38,911 bases of DNA from NCBI GenBank assembly GCA_002348185.1, contig DDYW01000116.1, positions 1 through 38,911 of the forward strand, in the 5' to 3' direction. This DNA comes from Candidatus Hydrogenedentes bacterium UBA2224. GTDB taxonomy: Bacteria > Hydrogenedentota > Hydrogenedentia > Hydrogenedentales > SLHB01. Under the pieces are notes generated by a model that ran no database searches, was not told where the DNA came from, and saw only the letters and a list, made by a program, of their open reading frames with translations. This document shows, one piece after another, positions 37,806 to 38,911 of this stretch (positions are counted from its first letter, which is position 1; each line of letters begins with the position of its first letter). The translations under genes were made by a program, and so were the position numbers.

Positions 37806-38911
37806 ATGACCTCGCACAACCTGATGCTGATGCTTCTTTCCTTCGGAACCCTGTTGCTGGTGGCGCGCGCGCTCGGTGAATTGGCGGAACGGCTGCATCA
37901 GCCCGCGGTTCTAGGCGAGCTCCTGGCCGGGATCCTCCTCGGACCGACGGTACTGGGCAACCTGGCGCCGGGGGTGGCCGAATCTCTGTTTCCCGCCCAG
38001 GGCCCCAACGCGGTCGCGCTCGAAGCCATCGCCACCCTCGCCATCGTCCTTTTCCTCCTGGTCGCGGGCATCGAAGTCGATCTCTCGACCGTCTGGCGGC
38101 AGGGGAACGTTGGTCTCAAAGTGGGCATCGTGGGCATGGTGATCCCGTTCGCCCTGGGGCTGCTCGCCGCCTGGCTCGCGCCCCACGCACTCGGTCGCGA
38201 AGCCGGGGCGGATCCACTCGTCTTCGCCCTGTTTCTGGCGACGGCCCTGTCCATCACCGCGCTGCCCGTCATTGCCAAAACGCTCATGGATCTCGGGCTC
38301 TACCGGAGCGACATGGGGATGATCGTCGTCAGCGCGGCCATCTTCAACGATCTCGTCGGCTGGATTGCGTTCGCCATCATCATGGGCATGATGGGGACCG
38401 CCTCCGCACATGTCGATTCCATTCCGGCCACCATCGGCTACACGCTGGGTTTCGTGGCCGTGATGTTGACGGCCGGCCGCTGGGTCATCCACCGGATCCT
38501 CCCCGCATTGCAGGCCTACACGCGCTGGCCGGGCGGCGTGCTGAGTTTTTCTCTCGTGCTTGCCCTGTTCGGGGCGGCGTTCACCGAATGGATCGGCATT
38601 CACGCCATTTTCGGGTCGTTCATCGCCGGCGTGGCCCTAGGCGATTCGCCCCATCTCCGTGAACGCACGCGCGTGATCATCGATCAGTTCGTGTCGTTCG
38701 TGTTCGCCCCCGTGTTCTTTGCGAGCATCGGGCTGCGCGTCAATTTCGTGGCCCATTTCGATGCCCCCCTGGTGCTTACCGTCCTTCTCCTCGCCTGCGC
38801 GTGCAAGCTGGCCGGAGGCACCCTCGGGGCCCGATGGGGCGGTATGTCCATGCGCGACGCCTGGGCCGTCGGCTTCGCCATGAACGCCCGCGGCGCCATG
38901 GAGATCATCCT
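37806..38911 (+). CDS. CPA2-type cation/proton antiporter (Kef/NapA-like), 3' end cut off
   Basis: The frame from ATG 37806 stays open to the window end, giving 368 codons of an incomplete protein. It is a polytopic inner-membrane antiporter of the CPA2 family, exchanging Na+ or K+ for protons. Landmarks are LHQPAVLGELLAGILLGPTV near the start, LFLLVAGIEVDL, LATALSITALPVIAKTL (the TM4-like unwound segment), FNDLVGWIAFAI with the conserved Asn-Asp pair of the ion-binding site, GIHAIFGSFIAGVAL, FVFAPVFFASIGLRV, and NARGAMEIIL at the cut end. Asn-Asp instead of Asp-Asp is usual for the Kef/electroneutral branch. AGGAGAG (37787-37793) and ACGGAG closer to the ATG are possible ribosome-binding sites. 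Any C-terminal TrkA-N or UspA domain lies outside the window. A promoter and a structured leader precede it. Confidence 0.9.
   Translation, partial: MTSHNLMLMLLSFGTLLLVARALGELAERLHQPAVLGELLAGILLGPTVLGNLAPGVAESLFPAQGPNAVALEAIATLAIVLFLLVAGIEVDLSTVWRQGNVGLKVGIVGMVIPFALGLLAAWLAPHALGREAGADPLVFALFLATALSITALPVIAKTLMDLGLYRSDMGMIVVSAAIFNDLVGWIAFAIIMGMMGTASAHVDSIPATIGYTLGFVAVMLTAGRWVIHRILPALQAYTRWPGGVLSFSLVLALFGAAFTEWIGIHAIFGSFIAGVALGDSPHLRERTRVIIDQFVSFVFAPVFFASIGLRVNFVAHFDAPLVLTVLLLACACKLAGGTLGARWGGMSMRDAWAVGFAMNARGAMEII

Noticed and set aside
1..38911. CRISPR array, insertion sequences or phage genes
   Set aside because: No regularly spaced short repeats, transposase or integrase motifs, or phage structural genes were seen on either strand.

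Overview
The window is GC-rich DNA from a bacterium with a Gram-negative type of envelope. Evidence for this is two lipoprotein signal sequences, Sec-type signal peptides, a flippase/O-antigen-polymerase polysaccharide locus, FabI and PBP1-type sugar uptake. The mix of families recalls the Planctomycetes/Verrucomicrobia-Lentisphaerae/Hydrogenedentes group: a SUMF1-like domain fused to a sialidase, an AlkP/sulfatase-fold protein, parallel beta-helix proteins, a DUF5010/GH99-like hydrolase, a lipase-maturation-factor homologue and a carboxypeptidase-regulatory/thioredoxin fusion. That placement is inference from gene content, not a database match. I saw no tRNA, rRNA, CRISPR array or transposase.

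Layout. The 3' end of gyrA (1-177) is followed by a surface-polysaccharide locus. It holds a flippase, a Wzy-like polymerase and a GT4 glycosyltransferase broken by an in-frame stop, all on +. Next come a second GT4 and a polysaccharide pyruvyl transferase on -, then a 1310-residue secreted protein (PKD, beta-helix, seven Ig-like repeats) on +. From about 4665 to 9540 the DNA is visibly less GC-rich than its surroundings, and the right edge of that stretch falls inside the giant secreted protein. I read this as a replaced cassette whose right junction recombined within a conserved coding stalk.

From 12.0 to 24.6 kb lie a secreted DUF5010 hydrolase, a uridine-kinase-like protein, a secreted CarboxypepD_reg/TlpA thioredoxin fusion facing a lipase-maturation-factor membrane protein, a FabI/APH-like kinase pair, a second TlpA-like thioredoxin, a cupin overlapping a cyclophilin-like gene, and L-threonine aldolase.

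From 24.7 to 35.3 kb are two convergent envelope genes. One fuses a UPF0104/LPG-synthase-type membrane domain to an alkaline-phosphatase-fold domain with a Thr nucleophile. The other is a Na/Pi cotransporter with lipidated Ig-like domains at its N-terminus. They are followed by a translationally coupled pair: a beta-helix protein, then a SUMF1-like/sialidase fusion. The window ends with an RbsB-like lipoprotein and RbsC-like permease with no ATPase beside them, and a CPA2 cation/proton antiporter preceded by a promoter and an unusually structured leader, truncated by the window end.

The main themes are making and modifying a surface glycan, secreted glycan-active or adhesive proteins, and envelope redox, phosphate and ion handling. 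The most interesting points are the cassette boundary inside the giant protein, the split glycosyltransferase with a well-placed restart site, the flippase-like/AlkP fusion and the structured antiporter leader.
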